Source: an uncultured Phascolarctobacterium sp.
GTDB taxonomy: Bacteria > Bacillota > Negativicutes > Acidaminococcales > Acidaminococcaceae
Length of the DNA stretch: 64,000 bases
Reading direction: 5' to 3'
Assembly: GCF_900770955.1 (NCBI RefSeq)
Contig: NZ_CAAGLX010000015.1
Span: 94,505 to 158,504, forward strand
Positions 1 to 8,196 of this stretch are shown here, one piece after another. Every line of letters starts with the position of its first letter. Position 1 is the stretch's first letter. A model generated the notes under the pieces. That model did no database searches and was not told the DNA's origin. It saw only the letters and a program-made list of their open reading frames with translations. Position numbers and translations under genes: made by a program.

Positions 1-185
1 GTAATGTAGAAAAAACCGATCGTTGGGGCAAAAGACGCCTTGCTTATGAGATCCAAGACCTGAATGAAGGTATCTATGTTCTCGTAACCTTCCAGGCTGA
101 CGCCGCTGCTGTTAAGGAACTTGATCGTGTTATGAAAATTACCGATGAAGTACTGCGCCATATGATTATCAGAAAGGGTGAATAA
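1..185 (+). CDS. rpsF: 30S ribosomal protein S6, C-terminal part
   Basis: The gene begins before the window; the readable frame starts at base 3 and ends at the TAA at 183-185. The roughly 60 residues seen (NVEKTDRWGKRRLAYEI..., ending ...HMIIRKGE) match the C-terminal half of S6, including the conserved WGKRRLAY stretch. S6 sits on the 30S platform and binds S18, whose gene lies two genes downstream. Only 3 bp separate it from ssb, the usual rpsF-ssb-rpsR operon. Confidence 0.95.
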   Translation, partial: NVEKTDRWGKRRLAYEIQDLNEGIYVLVTFQADAAAVKELDRVMKITDEVLRHMIIRKGE

Positions 186-188
186 TCA

Positions 189-617
189 ATGAACAAGATT
201 ATTCTGTTGGGCAGACTTACTAGAGATCCGGAAGTGCGTTATACGCCGACCGGTAAAGTTGTTTGTCAGTTTACTCTTGCAGTAGACAGACCTTTTGCCA
301 ATCAGGAAGGCCAAAGAGAAGCTGATTTTATTCCGGTAGTAATCTGGGGTAAACAAGCTGAGACATGCGGTAACAGTCTCACCAAAGGGCAGCGCGCGCT
401 TGTTGAAGGCCGCCTGCAAATCCGTAGCTATGATGGCAAGGATGGCAACAAACGCTGGATAACCGAAGTAATCGCTGATCGCTTCGAGTTTATTGAGCGC
501 AAAGCTGATGCCGCTGCCGCTCATAGCAATCCGACTCGCTCTGCTGCGCCGGCTCAAGACGGCGGTATGGGTGGTTTCGGACAACAGGTTCCCTTTGATG
601 AGGAAATTCCATTCTAA
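189..617 (+). CDS. ssb: Single-stranded DNA-binding protein
   Basis: A 142-residue SSB that coats single-stranded DNA in replication and repair. An N-terminal OB fold (about residues 1-105) contains the MNKIILLGRLTRDPE start and W53 in VVIWGK, one of the DNA-stacking aromatic residues. A flexible Gly/Ala/Gln-rich linker follows, and the protein ends in the acidic tip DEEIPF that recruits partner proteins. It lies between rpsF and rpsR and is probably cotranscribed with both. Confidence 0.97.
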   Translation: MNKIILLGRLTRDPEVRYTPTGKVVCQFTLAVDRPFANQEGQREADFIPVVIWGKQAETCGNSLTKGQRALVEGRLQIRSYDGKDGNKRWITEVIADRFEFIERKADAAAAHSNPTRSAAPAQDGGMGGFGQQVPFDEEIPF

Positions 618-635
618 TTTAAGGGAGGTTATGCA

Positions 636-866
636 ATGAAACGCGAAAGAGGCAGAAGACCTAGAAGAAAAGTTTGCAGCTTCTGTGTTGATAAAGTTGA
701 AGAAATCGATTACAAGGATGCAAATAAGCTGAAACGCTATATCACCGAACGTGGTAAGATTTTACCGCGCCGTATTTCCGGTACCTGCGCTAAGCACCAA
801 CGCCAATTGACCGTAGCAATCAAACGCGCTCGCTGCGTTGCTTTGCTGCCGTTCACCTGCGAATAA
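636..866 (+). CDS. rpsR: 30S ribosomal protein S18
   Basis: A 76-residue basic protein with the S18 core: CSFCVDKVEEIDYKD, then LKRYITERGKILPRRISGTCAKHQR. S18 contacts S6 and the 16S rRNA platform. The two N-terminal cysteines and one in GTCAKHQ suggest the cysteine-bearing (zinc-type) S18 form. An AAGGGAGG ribosome site precedes the ATG. It is the last gene of the rpsF-ssb-rpsR operon and is followed by a clear terminator. Confidence 0.97.
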   Translation: MKRERGRRPRRKVCSFCVDKVEEIDYKDANKLKRYITERGKILPRRISGTCAKHQRQLTVAIKRARCVALLPFTCE

Positions 867-895
867 TTCGCACGGCGGTTTAAACGAAACTTATA

Positions 896-923
896 CCCCG
901 TAGCCGTAAGGCTGCGGGGTTTT
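896..923 (+). terminator. Rho-independent terminator after rpsR
   Basis: Ten-base-pair stem CCCCGTAGCC / GGCTGCGGGG with loop GTAA (one wobble pair), followed by TTTTCG. It closes the rpsF-ssb-rpsR operon. Confidence 0.9.
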
Positions 924-1014
924 CGTTTGTGTAAAAATCACAAAAAATTTACTTATTTACGCAGGCCTTAACATGTTATAATAAGAGTAGTAATATACAT
1001 ACGAGGTGAATTGC

Positions 1015-1719
1015 ATGAAAACATCTTTAAGAACCTTATTTTTGACCTTTGTTTTTACGATGCTTTGCACAGCAATGGCTTTTGCCTATAATCCCGGTCA
1101 GCGAACCATCCAGCTTTTGGGTGAGACCTTGAACAGTGATAAGCATCCTGTACATCTGGTTGTAACCCAGACGATTGATATGCGTGAGGTGCTGACAGCC
1201 GAAGCCTATGCCAAGCTGCCGACTGCACAGCAAAAGCGCACCAACCGTACGGAATACAATGAAGCCAACGGTATCAATGCCGAGCGTATCACTACTACCG
1301 ATGGTGACGGCAAGGTAATCAAGGATACCGTTTCCTTTGTAAAGGGCGGTTACTGGTATACCATTGACTATCTCAATAAAAACTATGACAGAGTTCCCGA
1401 GCTGCCGGGCATGAGCATGCCTTTTGCCGAAACTCTTATCAGCTGGTTCAACGTGCGCCCGCAGGCTGGCAATGATGCAGCCACAGGCTATGATTATGAT
1501 AAGATGACTAAAGGCACCAATAGCCTGAATTTCTATTATGAAAAGGATACCGCTAACTGGAAGGGCTATGAAGTAAGCTATCTGCCGATTTTTAACGTTG
1601 TAGAGGTTTCCAACACCGTGGATGAGGCAACTGCCTTTGCTCTGCCGCCTGCAGATTTCAAGGCCGTTGCTAATCCTTCTATGCGTGCTTACGCTAACAG
1701 ACTTTTGGAAAGACAGTAA
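1015..1719 (+). CDS. Exported protein of unknown function
   Basis: A 234-residue protein with a classic signal peptide (MKTSLRTLFLTFVFTMLC... cleaved after AMAFA), so it is probably periplasmic. I do not recognise the mature domain; it is rich in Thr, Tyr and Asp, with sequence such as DYLNKNYDRVPELPG, and has no catalytic motif I can name. The ATG at 1015 is preferred to an in-frame GTG at 1006 because the GAGGTG ribosome site overlaps that GTG. A TATAAT at 977-982 is a possible -10 box with a weak -35. The next gene, also exported, starts 41 bp downstream, so the two may be cotranscribed. Confidence 0.75.
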   Translation: MKTSLRTLFLTFVFTMLCTAMAFAYNPGQRTIQLLGETLNSDKHPVHLVVTQTIDMREVLTAEAYAKLPTAQQKRTNRTEYNEANGINAERITTTDGDGKVIKDTVSFVKGGYWYTIDYLNKNYDRVPELPGMSMPFAETLISWFNVRPQAGNDAATGYDYDKMTKGTNSLNFYYEKDTANWKGYEVSYLPIFNVVEVSNTVDEATAFALPPADFKAVANPSMRAYANRLLERQ

Positions 1720-1760
1720 GTCTGGTAGGCAGATTATATTTTTTCAAAGGGGGAATACCG

Positions 1761-2246
1761 ATGTTCAAAAAATTATTAGTTTTGCTTTCCATGCTGGCTG
1801 CGCTGGCAATGAGCGCAGTAGCTTTTGCTGCACCTGCTAAAAGCCATCAGCAGACTATTATTGAGGCTGCACGCGCCGAGGTTCCTGCTGCTGCTGTATT
1901 TTACGGCTACAAGGAAGATGACGGCGAGGCTGTTCTGAACTTCCGTGATAATGACAATTATCTGGAATATGAGGTAGAGGTTGTTCTTGCTACTGCCAAG
2001 GTTAAGGAAGTAGAAATCAAGGGCAGCAATATTGCCGGCAGCACGATGATGGTAAAAACTCCTGAGGATATAAGACAAATTGTTTTGGAAGCATATCCCG
2101 ATGCCAGAAACATTATCATTAAAACTGAAAAAGAAGGCAACAATGTACATTATGATGTAGAGTTCGTTACTGCAAGATATAAAGTAGATGCTGACATGAA
2201 CCCGGTAACCGGTGCATTTGCCAAGAGAGAGCTGGAATATTTCTAA
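1761..2246 (+). CDS. Exported PepSY-like protein
   Basis: A 161-residue protein with a signal peptide (MFKKLLVLLSMLAALAMSAVAFA, then APAKS). The mature part reads like PepSY-type small repeats: ...AYPDARNIIIKTEKEGNNVHYDVEF... followed by YKVDADMNPVTGAF, the usual 'Y-x-V-x-x-D-x-x-T/N-G' ending. Such domains act outside the cytoplasm and are often linked to protease inhibition or envelope control, but no specific function can be assigned. A GGGGG-type ribosome site and ATG fix the start. It follows another exported protein. Confidence 0.7.
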   Translation: MFKKLLVLLSMLAALAMSAVAFAAPAKSHQQTIIEAARAEVPAAAVFYGYKEDDGEAVLNFRDNDNYLEYEVEVVLATAKVKEVEIKGSNIAGSTMMVKTPEDIRQIVLEAYPDARNIIIKTEKEGNNVHYDVEFVTARYKVDADMNPVTGAFAKRELEYF

Positions 2247-2264
2247 GCCTATGCCAAGAAATCA

Positions 2265-2292
2265 GAGGCAGTCTGCGGACTGTCTCTTTTTT
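2265..2292 (+). terminator. Rho-independent terminator
   Basis: Stem GAGGCAGTC / GACTGTCTC (one mismatch) with a short loop, then a run of six T. It ends the two-gene exported-protein unit. Confidence 0.8.
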
Positions 2293-2408
2293 CCTGCGGA
2301 ATAGTGCCATTTTATGTCAAAACATTGCATATCAAAGCATATTATTGTAAAATATATTAGATATAGAGTTTTTAATGCACTAAATATATATGACGAGGAG
2401 CGATTCAC

Positions 2409-3515
2409 GTGAGTACAAATTTAGAAGTCGGTATCGTTGGCCTGCCTAACGTAGGCAAAAGTACCCTGTTTAATGCTATTACCAAAGCTGGCGCAGAAGC
2501 AGCAAACTATCCCTTCTGCACGATTGAGCCTAATGTAGGCGTTGTTGATGTTCCTGATAAACGCCTGGATGTTCTGAGCGATATGTTTAAATCCAAAAAG
2601 ATTGTTCCGGCAGCTATGCGCTTTGTAGATATTGCCGGCCTGGTAAAGGGCGCAAGCAAGGGCGAAGGCCTGGGTAATAAGTTCCTGTCCCACATCCGTG
2701 AGGTAGACGCTGTTGCTGAGGTTGTACGCTGCTTTGAGGATGGCAACATCACCCACGTTGAGGGCAGCATTGATCCTCTGCGTGATATTGATATCATCAA
2801 CACCGAGCTGTGCCTGGCTGATATGGAAACTGTAGAAAAGCGCCAGGAGCGTCTGGTTAAGCTGGCAAAGACCGGCGACAAAAAGGTTAAGCTTGAGCAG
2901 GCTGTTATGGAAAAGGTTATGGCAGGTTTGTCTGATGGTGTACCGGCACGCCGCCTGGGCCTGACTGAAGAAGAGCAGGAGTTCTTGGGCGAGCTGCATC
3001 TGCTGACCATGAAACCGGTTCTGTACATTACCAACGTTGCCGAGGGTGAGGTTGCCGATTCCTCCGCTAACGAGCATGTACAGGCTGTAAAGAAATATGC
3101 TGCGGAAGAAAATGCTGAGGTTATCGTTGTTTCCGCGAAGATGGAAAGCGAAGTTGCCGAGCTTCCGGAAGAAGAGGCTAAGGAATATCTGGAAATGGCA
3201 GGCCTGGAGGAAACCGGTCTGGACCGCCTGATTAAAGCAGGCTTCAAGCTGCTTGGCCTGATGACCTTCCTGACTGCGGGCGAAATGGAATCCCGTGCCT
3301 GGACTATTAAGCTGAACACCAAGGCTCCGCAGGCAGCAGGCAAAATCCATACTGACTTTGAGCGTGGCTTTATCCGTGCGGAAATCGTTTCCTTCGATGA
3401 CCTGGTAGCCTGCGGCAGCAAGGCTGCGGCACGCGAAAAAGGCCTGGTTCGTCTGGAGGGCAAGGATTACGTTATGCAGGACGGCGATGTTGTCGAGTTC
3501 CGCTTCAACGTATAA
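2409..3515 (+). CDS. ychF: Redox-regulated ATPase YchF
   Basis: A 368-residue Obg-family P-loop protein of normal YchF length (about 363). The P-loop GLPNVGKS lies at residues 11-18 and G3 is in DIAGLV. The G4 position reads NVAE instead of NKxD, the change that gives YchF its preference for ATP over GTP. The C-terminal TGS-like domain (RAWTIKLNTKAPQAAG...; ...YVMQDGDVVEFRFNV) is present. YchF binds ribosomes and is linked to oxidative-stress responses. The start is GTG, eight bases after GACGAGGAG. Confidence 0.95.
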   Translation: MSTNLEVGIVGLPNVGKSTLFNAITKAGAEAANYPFCTIEPNVGVVDVPDKRLDVLSDMFKSKKIVPAAMRFVDIAGLVKGASKGEGLGNKFLSHIREVDAVAEVVRCFEDGNITHVEGSIDPLRDIDIINTELCLADMETVEKRQERLVKLAKTGDKKVKLEQAVMEKVMAGLSDGVPARRLGLTEEEQEFLGELHLLTMKPVLYITNVAEGEVADSSANEHVQAVKKYAAEENAEVIVVSAKMESEVAELPEEEAKEYLEMAGLEETGLDRLIKAGFKLLGLMTFLTAGEMESRAWTIKLNTKAPQAAGKIHTDFERGFIRAEIVSFDDLVACGSKAAAREKGLVRLEGKDYVMQDGDVVEFRFNV

Positions 3516-3548
3516 TTCTGCTTTATAAAAGCCTTAATATGCAACTTT

Positions 3549-3580
3549 AGCGCAGCAAGCGAAAGCGTGCTGCGCTTTTT
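3549..3580 (+). terminator. Rho-independent terminator after ychF
   Basis: Stem AGCGCAGCA / TGCTGCGCT around an AGCGAAAGCG loop, followed by TTTTT. Confidence 0.9.
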
Positions 3581-3697
3581 GATGTTGGGATGTGCGCCAA
3601 TAGCGTACAGAGGCAAATAAACAAAAATTCTTTTCCCATGAGCACGTAAAGTGTGATAAAATAGAATAGATATACTATGACTACGAGGTGAAGCGAA

Positions 3698-4459
3698 TTG
3701 GTAAAGGTAATTGCTATTGCCAACCAGAAGGGTGGTGTTGGCAAGACTACTACGGCGGTAAATCTGGCTGCGTGTCTGGCGGCGCTGGAACGTAAGGTAC
3801 TTTTGATTGACAGTGATCCGCAGGGAAATGCTACCAGCGGCTTTGGCTTTGATAAACGTGATATTAAGCAATGCATTTATGATGCGATTATCAGTGAAGT
3901 ACCCATGCAGGATGTAATTAAGCACACAGCCTATAAAGGACTGGACCTGGTGCCTGCTACTATCCAGCTTGCCGGTGCGGAAATAGAGCTTGTTTCGCTG
4001 ATGAACCGTGAAGGACGTTTGAAAAACTCTCTGGAAAGAGTAAAGCATAATTATGATTACGTTATTATTGATTGTCCGCCGTCACTGGGCCTGCTGACAA
4101 TTAACGGTCTGACAGCTGCCAGCTCGGTAATGATTCCGATTCAGTGCGAATTTTATGCATTGGAGGGTGTTACCATGCTGATGAACACGATTCAGCTGGT
4201 ACAGCGTAACCTGAATCCGGCGTTGAAGCTGGAGGGTGTGCTGATGACTATGTATGACAGCAGAACGAATCTGTCGCAGGATGTTGTGAACGAGGTGCAG
4301 AAGTACTTCAAGACCAAGATGTACCAGACGATTATCCCACGTAATGTGCGTTTGAGTGAAGCACCCAGCCACGGACAGCCGGTTATCGATTATGACAGCA
4401 AATCTAAGGGTGCGCAGGTGTATATGGACTTTGCGCGTGAGGTGATTGAGGATGAGTAA
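3698..4459 (+). CDS. soj: Chromosome partitioning ATPase ParA/Soj
   Basis: A 253-residue deviant Walker A ATPase (KGGVGKTT at residues 11-18, signature lysine included) with DSDPQGNATSGFG and DYVIIDCPPSLGLLT downstream, the standard ParA switch motifs. It drives segregation or origin control together with ParB. The start is TTG at 3698 with GAGGTG eight bases upstream. It overlaps spo0J by eight bases, so the pair is translationally coupled. Confidence 0.96.
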   Translation: MVKVIAIANQKGGVGKTTTAVNLAACLAALERKVLLIDSDPQGNATSGFGFDKRDIKQCIYDAIISEVPMQDVIKHTAYKGLDLVPATIQLAGAEIELVSLMNREGRLKNSLERVKHNYDYVIIDCPPSLGLLTINGLTAASSVMIPIQCEFYALEGVTMLMNTIQLVQRNLNPALKLEGVLMTMYDSRTNLSQDVVNEVQKYFKTKMYQTIIPRNVRLSEAPSHGQPVIDYDSKSKGAQVYMDFAREVIEDE

Positions 4460-5435
4460 GAAGGGCGGCTTAGGCAAGGGCCTGGGCGCGATTTTCGGCG
4501 AAAATACCAATCCTGCGGTAGAAAAGGTGCAGGAGCCTGCAAGTGCTGCACAGGAGTTGCTGATTAAAAATATCGCAGCAAATCCGTATCAGCCGCGCTG
4601 TAACTTTGATGAGGAAAAGCTGCAGGAGCTGGCTGCTTCCATTAAGGAGTTTGGCGTTGTTCAGCCGGTAGTGGTGCGCAAAAAGGGCAGAAGCTACGAG
4701 CTGGTGGCAGGCGAACGCCGTCTGCGTGCCGCAGGCTTGGCCGGACTGACCAAGGTGCCTGCAATCGTCAAGGATTATGACGATGCCAAGATGATGGAAA
4801 TAGCGCTGATTGAAAATATCCAGCGTCATGACCTGAACCCGATTGAAGAGGCGCAGGGATTGCGCCGTCTGATGCAGGAATTTAAGCTGACGCAGGAGCA
4901 GACTGCTGAAAAGGTAGGACGCAGCCGCAGTGCCGTGACTAATATTTTGCGTCTTCTGAACCTGCCGGAGCAGGTGCAGGCGCATATTATCAATGGCGTG
5001 CTGACAATGGGCCAGGCCAAGCAGCTTTTGGGTTTACCAAAGCAGGAGCAGATGTGTGAGGTGGCTGAGGCGATTATTGCTAACGGCTGGAGCTCACGTA
5101 TGACGGAAGAAGTTGTGCGTAAGCTGAAGGAAGGCAAGAAGCTGAAGATTGTCCGCGAGCTTATCGAGGAAGAAGCTAAAAATAAGGAAAAGAAGCCTAA
5201 GCGCGAGCCTACCGAGAATGATATTTTCTGCCATGATTTTGAACAGCGTTTGGTAGAGTTTTTGGGGACAAAGGTTAAGGTTGTTCCCAAGCTTGATGAG
5301 CAGGGACGTCAGGGTGGCACTATTCACATTGAATATTATTCCGCAGAGGACCTGGAACGCATTTATGAGGTGCTGCAGCAGGGACGCCAAGAGGATAAAA
5401 CGCATAACGGCGAGCCTAAGCGCCTGAATGTTTGA
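4452..5435 (+). CDS. spo0J: Chromosome partitioning protein ParB/Spo0J
   Basis: A 327-residue ParB. The N terminus KKGGLGKGLGAIF is the conserved ParA-contacting segment. The ParB/Srx CTPase domain contains NPYQPR and the CTP-binding GERR at 87-90. A helix-turn-helix follows (LTQEQTAEKVGRSRSAVTN), then a charged linker and a C-terminal dimerisation domain. The ATG at 4452 overlaps the soj stop and is preferred to an upstream TTG at 4446. No good parS site (TGTTNCACGTGAAACA) was seen in the window. Confidence 0.95.
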   Translation: MSKKGGLGKGLGAIFGENTNPAVEKVQEPASAAQELLIKNIAANPYQPRCNFDEEKLQELAASIKEFGVVQPVVVRKKGRSYELVAGERRLRAAGLAGLTKVPAIVKDYDDAKMMEIALIENIQRHDLNPIEEAQGLRRLMQEFKLTQEQTAEKVGRSRSAVTNILRLLNLPEQVQAHIINGVLTMGQAKQLLGLPKQEQMCEVAEAIIANGWSSRMTEEVVRKLKEGKKLKIVRELIEEEAKNKEKKPKREPTENDIFCHDFEQRLVEFLGTKVKVVPKLDEQGRQGGTIHIEYYSAEDLERIYEVLQQGRQEDKTHNGEPKRLNV

Positions 5436-5524
5436 TTTTAGGCAGCTTTAGGGTAAAGTTAAAAAGCTGGTTTTGAAGGTACCGGCAGTTTAGATGAGCT
5501 TTTTGTACGAGGGGGCTTTTATTG

Positions 5525-6001
5525 ATGGAGCAGGCAAATCTTTTAGTTAATACACATTCGGCAGCAATTATTATCGTGCTGCTGCTTATGGTATTAGTAG
5601 CGTTGGGTATGTGCTTCAGTTTGCGGGGCAGACTGAATAAGCTGCAAAAAAAATATGACTTCTTTACTCAGGGTAAGGAAACCAACATTGACGTTGTACT
5701 GACAGATACGCTGCAGGAGCTGCGTGCGGTGCAGAATGAGCTGGCAGCTTTGCAGGATGAGCATCAGAAGTTACATGCACAGGTGCAGAACTGCCTGCAG
5801 AATATTAAGATTGTGCGTTATGATGCCTTTGATGCTATGGGCGGTGAAATGAGCTACTCCCTGCTGCTCACGGATGCGAATAATAAGGGTATTATTATGA
5901 CCAGTATTTACGGCAGAGAAGAAAGCCGCTGCTTTGCGAAGGATATTGATAACGGTAAGTCCAGCTATCCGCTGGCAGAGGAAGAGCAAAGACTTTTGTA
6001 A
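5525..6001 (+). CDS. DUF4446 family membrane-anchored protein
   Basis: A 158-residue protein with one N-terminal transmembrane helix (AAIIIVLLLMVLVALGMCF), then a coiled-coil-like stretch (LQELRAVQNELAALQDEHQKL). The C-terminal domain VRYDAFDAMGGEMSYSLLL ... IYGREESRCFAKDI ... YPLAEEEQ is the DUF4446 signature. This family commonly follows parB in Firmicutes, as here, but its function is unknown. The start is ATG 5525, ten bases after GAGGGGG; an in-frame TTG lies one codon earlier. Confidence 0.85.
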   Translation: MEQANLLVNTHSAAIIIVLLLMVLVALGMCFSLRGRLNKLQKKYDFFTQGKETNIDVVLTDTLQELRAVQNELAALQDEHQKLHAQVQNCLQNIKIVRYDAFDAMGGEMSYSLLLTDANNKGIIMTSIYGREESRCFAKDIDNGKSSYPLAEEEQRLL

Positions 6002-6019
6002 TTTAATAGTATAAGAAAA

Positions 6020-6048
6020 ATCCCGACAGGTGCCTGCCGGGATTTTTT
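6020..6048. terminator. Hairpin terminator between convergent genes
   Basis: Stem ATCCCG-A-CAGG / CCTG-C-CGGGAT with a two-base loop, followed by six T on the plus strand and preceded by five A. It can serve both the DUF4446 gene and the convergent minus-strand gene. Confidence 0.85.
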
Positions 6049-6079
6049 CGTTTTCAATTTTAAATTTTGAATATAGTCT

Positions 6080-6493
6080 TTATGCGCCTTCAAACAGTCT
6101 CAGCAAGATAAACATGCTCTCGCCGAAGCAGAGGTAGCGCACCCAGGTACGGGGATAGACAAAGCCTTCCTCGTCCTCGTCGTAGGCACCGCTGATACGG
6201 GCATGAATAGCAAGCGATTCCAGTGCTGCAATAACGAGCAGCAGAAAGCCAGGTGTCCAGGTTACTTCGTGCAGCATCAGCCAGATGCAGTATAACAGGA
6301 AGAATACATCCAGCAGAAAGTAAATTATAAAGGTGGTGGCACTGCCGTCGATAATAATGACCTGCTTGCGGCCGGGGTTGGTGCGGCGCTCATCTAAGAT
6401 TTGGGAAAAGCGTTGCAGCAGATAGGCGATTCTGCGGGAATGAATGAAATGAAACATGCGCACGCACAAGAAAAATAAAGCAATAAAGTTCAT
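6080..6493 (-). CDS. Small integral membrane protein of unknown function
   Basis: A 137-residue protein with three or four predicted membrane segments (FIALFFLCVRMFHFI; TTFIIYFLLDVFFLLYCIWLML; TPGFLLLVIAALESLAIHA; near the end YLCFGESMFILLRLF). A cytoplasmic-looking basic loop (RRIAYLLQRFSQILDERRTNPGRKQ) and an acidic loop (GAYDEDEEGF) sit between them. No family is recognised. It is a single gene, convergent with DUF4446 and divergent from the livK operon. Confidence 0.6.
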   Translation of the reverse strand: MNFIALFFLCVRMFHFIHSRRIAYLLQRFSQILDERRTNPGRKQVIIIDGSATTFIIYFLLDVFFLLYCIWLMLHEVTWTPGFLLLVIAALESLAIHARISGAYDEDEEGFVYPRTWVRYLCFGESMFILLRLFEGA

Positions 6494-6734
6494 AAATACC
6501 TCTCGTTCTATAGATAGTCTTGTTTGTATTTGTAAAGCAAGTAATTCGTATGCATTATATTATACACTATCTGCAGGCAGAGTGCTATAAAGGCAGCAAG
6601 AATACACAAAAGCTATAAAGTTTATTTAAGGAATACAAAAATACTAAAATAACAAACAAGAAATCAGAGAACATAAAAAATGTATCAGTTTGCATGTAAA
6701 ATTCTCATGTATACAATGAACATGAAAAAATTCG

Positions 6735-6764
6735 TTGACAAAAGTGTAATGTAACGGCTATAAT
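6735..6764 (+). promoter_or_regulatory. Sigma-70 promoter of the branched-chain amino acid operon
   Basis: A perfect -35 TTGACA (6735-6740) and perfect -10 TATAAT (6759-6764) are 18 bp apart, with transcription expected near 6771. The 240 bp before it (6494-6734) are AT-rich and hold no gene or other clear signal. Confidence 0.85.
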
Positions 6765-6780
6765 TGGTTACATAAAGTTG

Positions 6781-6814
6781 CTGGGATAGTGGTTGAATCT
6801 GAGAACACTCCCAG
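6781..6814 (+). promoter_or_regulatory. Leader hairpin upstream of first livK
   Basis: The 5' untranslated region, starting about ten bases after the predicted start site, folds as CTGGGA-TA-GTG / CAC-TCCCAG. A T-rich stretch (TACTGTGTTTTATATTTTATTTTT) follows before the ribosome site. This could be a stability hairpin or an attenuator; no leader peptide was found. Confidence 0.5.
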
Positions 6815-6858
6815 TACTGTGTTTTATATTTTATTTTTAAGGGAAAGAAGGACTCAAA

Positions 6859-8031
6859 ATGAAAAAATGGAAGAAATTAGCATCTGCAGCTATGGCTGCT
6901 ATGATGTGCGCCGCATTGCTCACGGGCTGTGGCGGAGAAAAGAAACAAGCTGATACCGGAGATACTATTAAGGTTGGCGCAGCATTCGAATTAACCGGTA
7001 ATGTTGCTAACTATGGTAAATCCATTAACGAGGGCTTCAAGCTGGCTGTAGACGAGCTTAATAAAAACGGCGGCGTGAACGGTAAAAAAATCAGCGTAGT
7101 TGAAAGCGATAACAAATCTGAGCCGGCTGAATCCGGTAACGCTGTAACCAAGCTGATTACCCAAGATAAAGTAGTTGCTGTTGTCGGACCTGCAACCAGC
7201 GGTTGCGTAAACGCTGCAACTCCTATTACTACTGCTAATAAGATTCCTCAAATTGCTCCGGCTGCTACCGCACCGAGCATTACCGTAGAAAACGGCAAGG
7301 TAAAGGATTTCGTATTCCGTGCCTGCTTTATCGACCCGTTCCAAGGTCAGGTAATGGCAGTATTTGCCGATAAAACTCTGAAGGTTAAAAACGTAGCTAT
7401 TTTCTACGATTCCTCCAGTGACTATTCCAAAGGCTTAGCAGAGGTATTCCAAAAAACCTTGGAAGGCAAAGGCGGTAAAATTGTTGCTAAGGAAGCTTTC
7501 CTGGCTAAAGACGTTGACTTCAAATCCGCTCTGACTAAACTTAAAGCATCCAATCCGGAAGCAATTTACGTTCCCGGTTACTATGAAGAAGTTTCCAAGA
7601 TTATCAAACAAGCTCGCGAAATCGGCATTACCTGCCCGATGCTGGGCTCCGATGGCTGGGAAAGCCCGAAACTTGCTGAAATCGCCGGTAAAGATGCTCT
7701 GAAGGGCTGCTACTATGTAAGTGCCTTCAATGCTAAAGACGAAGACAAATCCGTTCAGGACTTCATTAAGAAATTCAAAGAAAAATATCAAAAAGATCCT
7801 GATATCTTCGCAATGCAGGGCTATAATGCAGGCCTGATTCTGGCAGATGCTCTGAAACGCGCAGGCACCACTGATGGCACCAAACTGGCTAAAGCAATTG
7901 CTGAAACCAAAGACCTGCCGGTTGCAAGCGGCAAGCTCACCTTTGATGCTAACCACAACCCGGTAATGCCTGCTCTGATTATCGGTCTGGAAACCGGTAC
8001 TCCGACTCTGGTTGAAAAAATCAGCCTGTAA
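6859..8031 (+). CDS. livK: Branched-chain amino acid ABC transporter, substrate-binding lipoprotein (copy 1)
   Basis: A 390-residue periplasmic binding protein of the Leu/Ile/Val family (peripla_BP_6 fold). A lipoprotein signal ends in the lipobox LLTGC. The mature start IKVGAAFELTGNVANYGKSI and ...VVAVVGPATSGCVNAATPIT are typical of LivK/LivJ. It captures branched-chain or related amino acids for LivHMGF. The gene sits at the head of the operon behind a strong promoter. It resembles the next gene throughout, so the two arose by duplication and may have different specificities. Confidence 0.92.
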   Translation: MKKWKKLASAAMAAMMCAALLTGCGGEKKQADTGDTIKVGAAFELTGNVANYGKSINEGFKLAVDELNKNGGVNGKKISVVESDNKSEPAESGNAVTKLITQDKVVAVVGPATSGCVNAATPITTANKIPQIAPAATAPSITVENGKVKDFVFRACFIDPFQGQVMAVFADKTLKVKNVAIFYDSSSDYSKGLAEVFQKTLEGKGGKIVAKEAFLAKDVDFKSALTKLKASNPEAIYVPGYYEEVSKIIKQAREIGITCPMLGSDGWESPKLAEIAGKDALKGCYYVSAFNAKDEDKSVQDFIKKFKEKYQKDPDIFAMQGYNAGLILADALKRAGTTDGTKLAKAIAETKDLPVASGKLTFDANHNPVMPALIIGLETGTPTLVEKISL

Positions 8032-8125
8032 TTGCTAACAAAAAAATAAACATAAAAATTCTACAAGTAAACATCAGAAAGTACAACAAGACTTCTATTC
8101 CATGGGTTATTTATTAAGTTAGACC

Positions 8126-8148
8126 GGGCGCGTCTACTAGATGCGCCC
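8126..8148 (+). repeat. Intercistronic hairpin between the two livK genes
   Basis: Ten-base-pair stem GGGCGCGTCT / AGATGCGCCC with loop ACT, not followed by a T-run. It is probably an mRNA-stabilising or partial-termination hairpin giving higher expression of the first binding protein. Confidence 0.6.
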
Positions 8149-8196
8149 TCTATAAAAAATATATTTTATTTATTTATTTCTGAGGGGGAATAAACC

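Noticed and set aside
2400..2416. parS-like CACGTG at the ychF start
   Set aside because: Only the CACGTG core and a few flanking bases match the parS consensus; the right arm is wrong and it overlaps a start codon.
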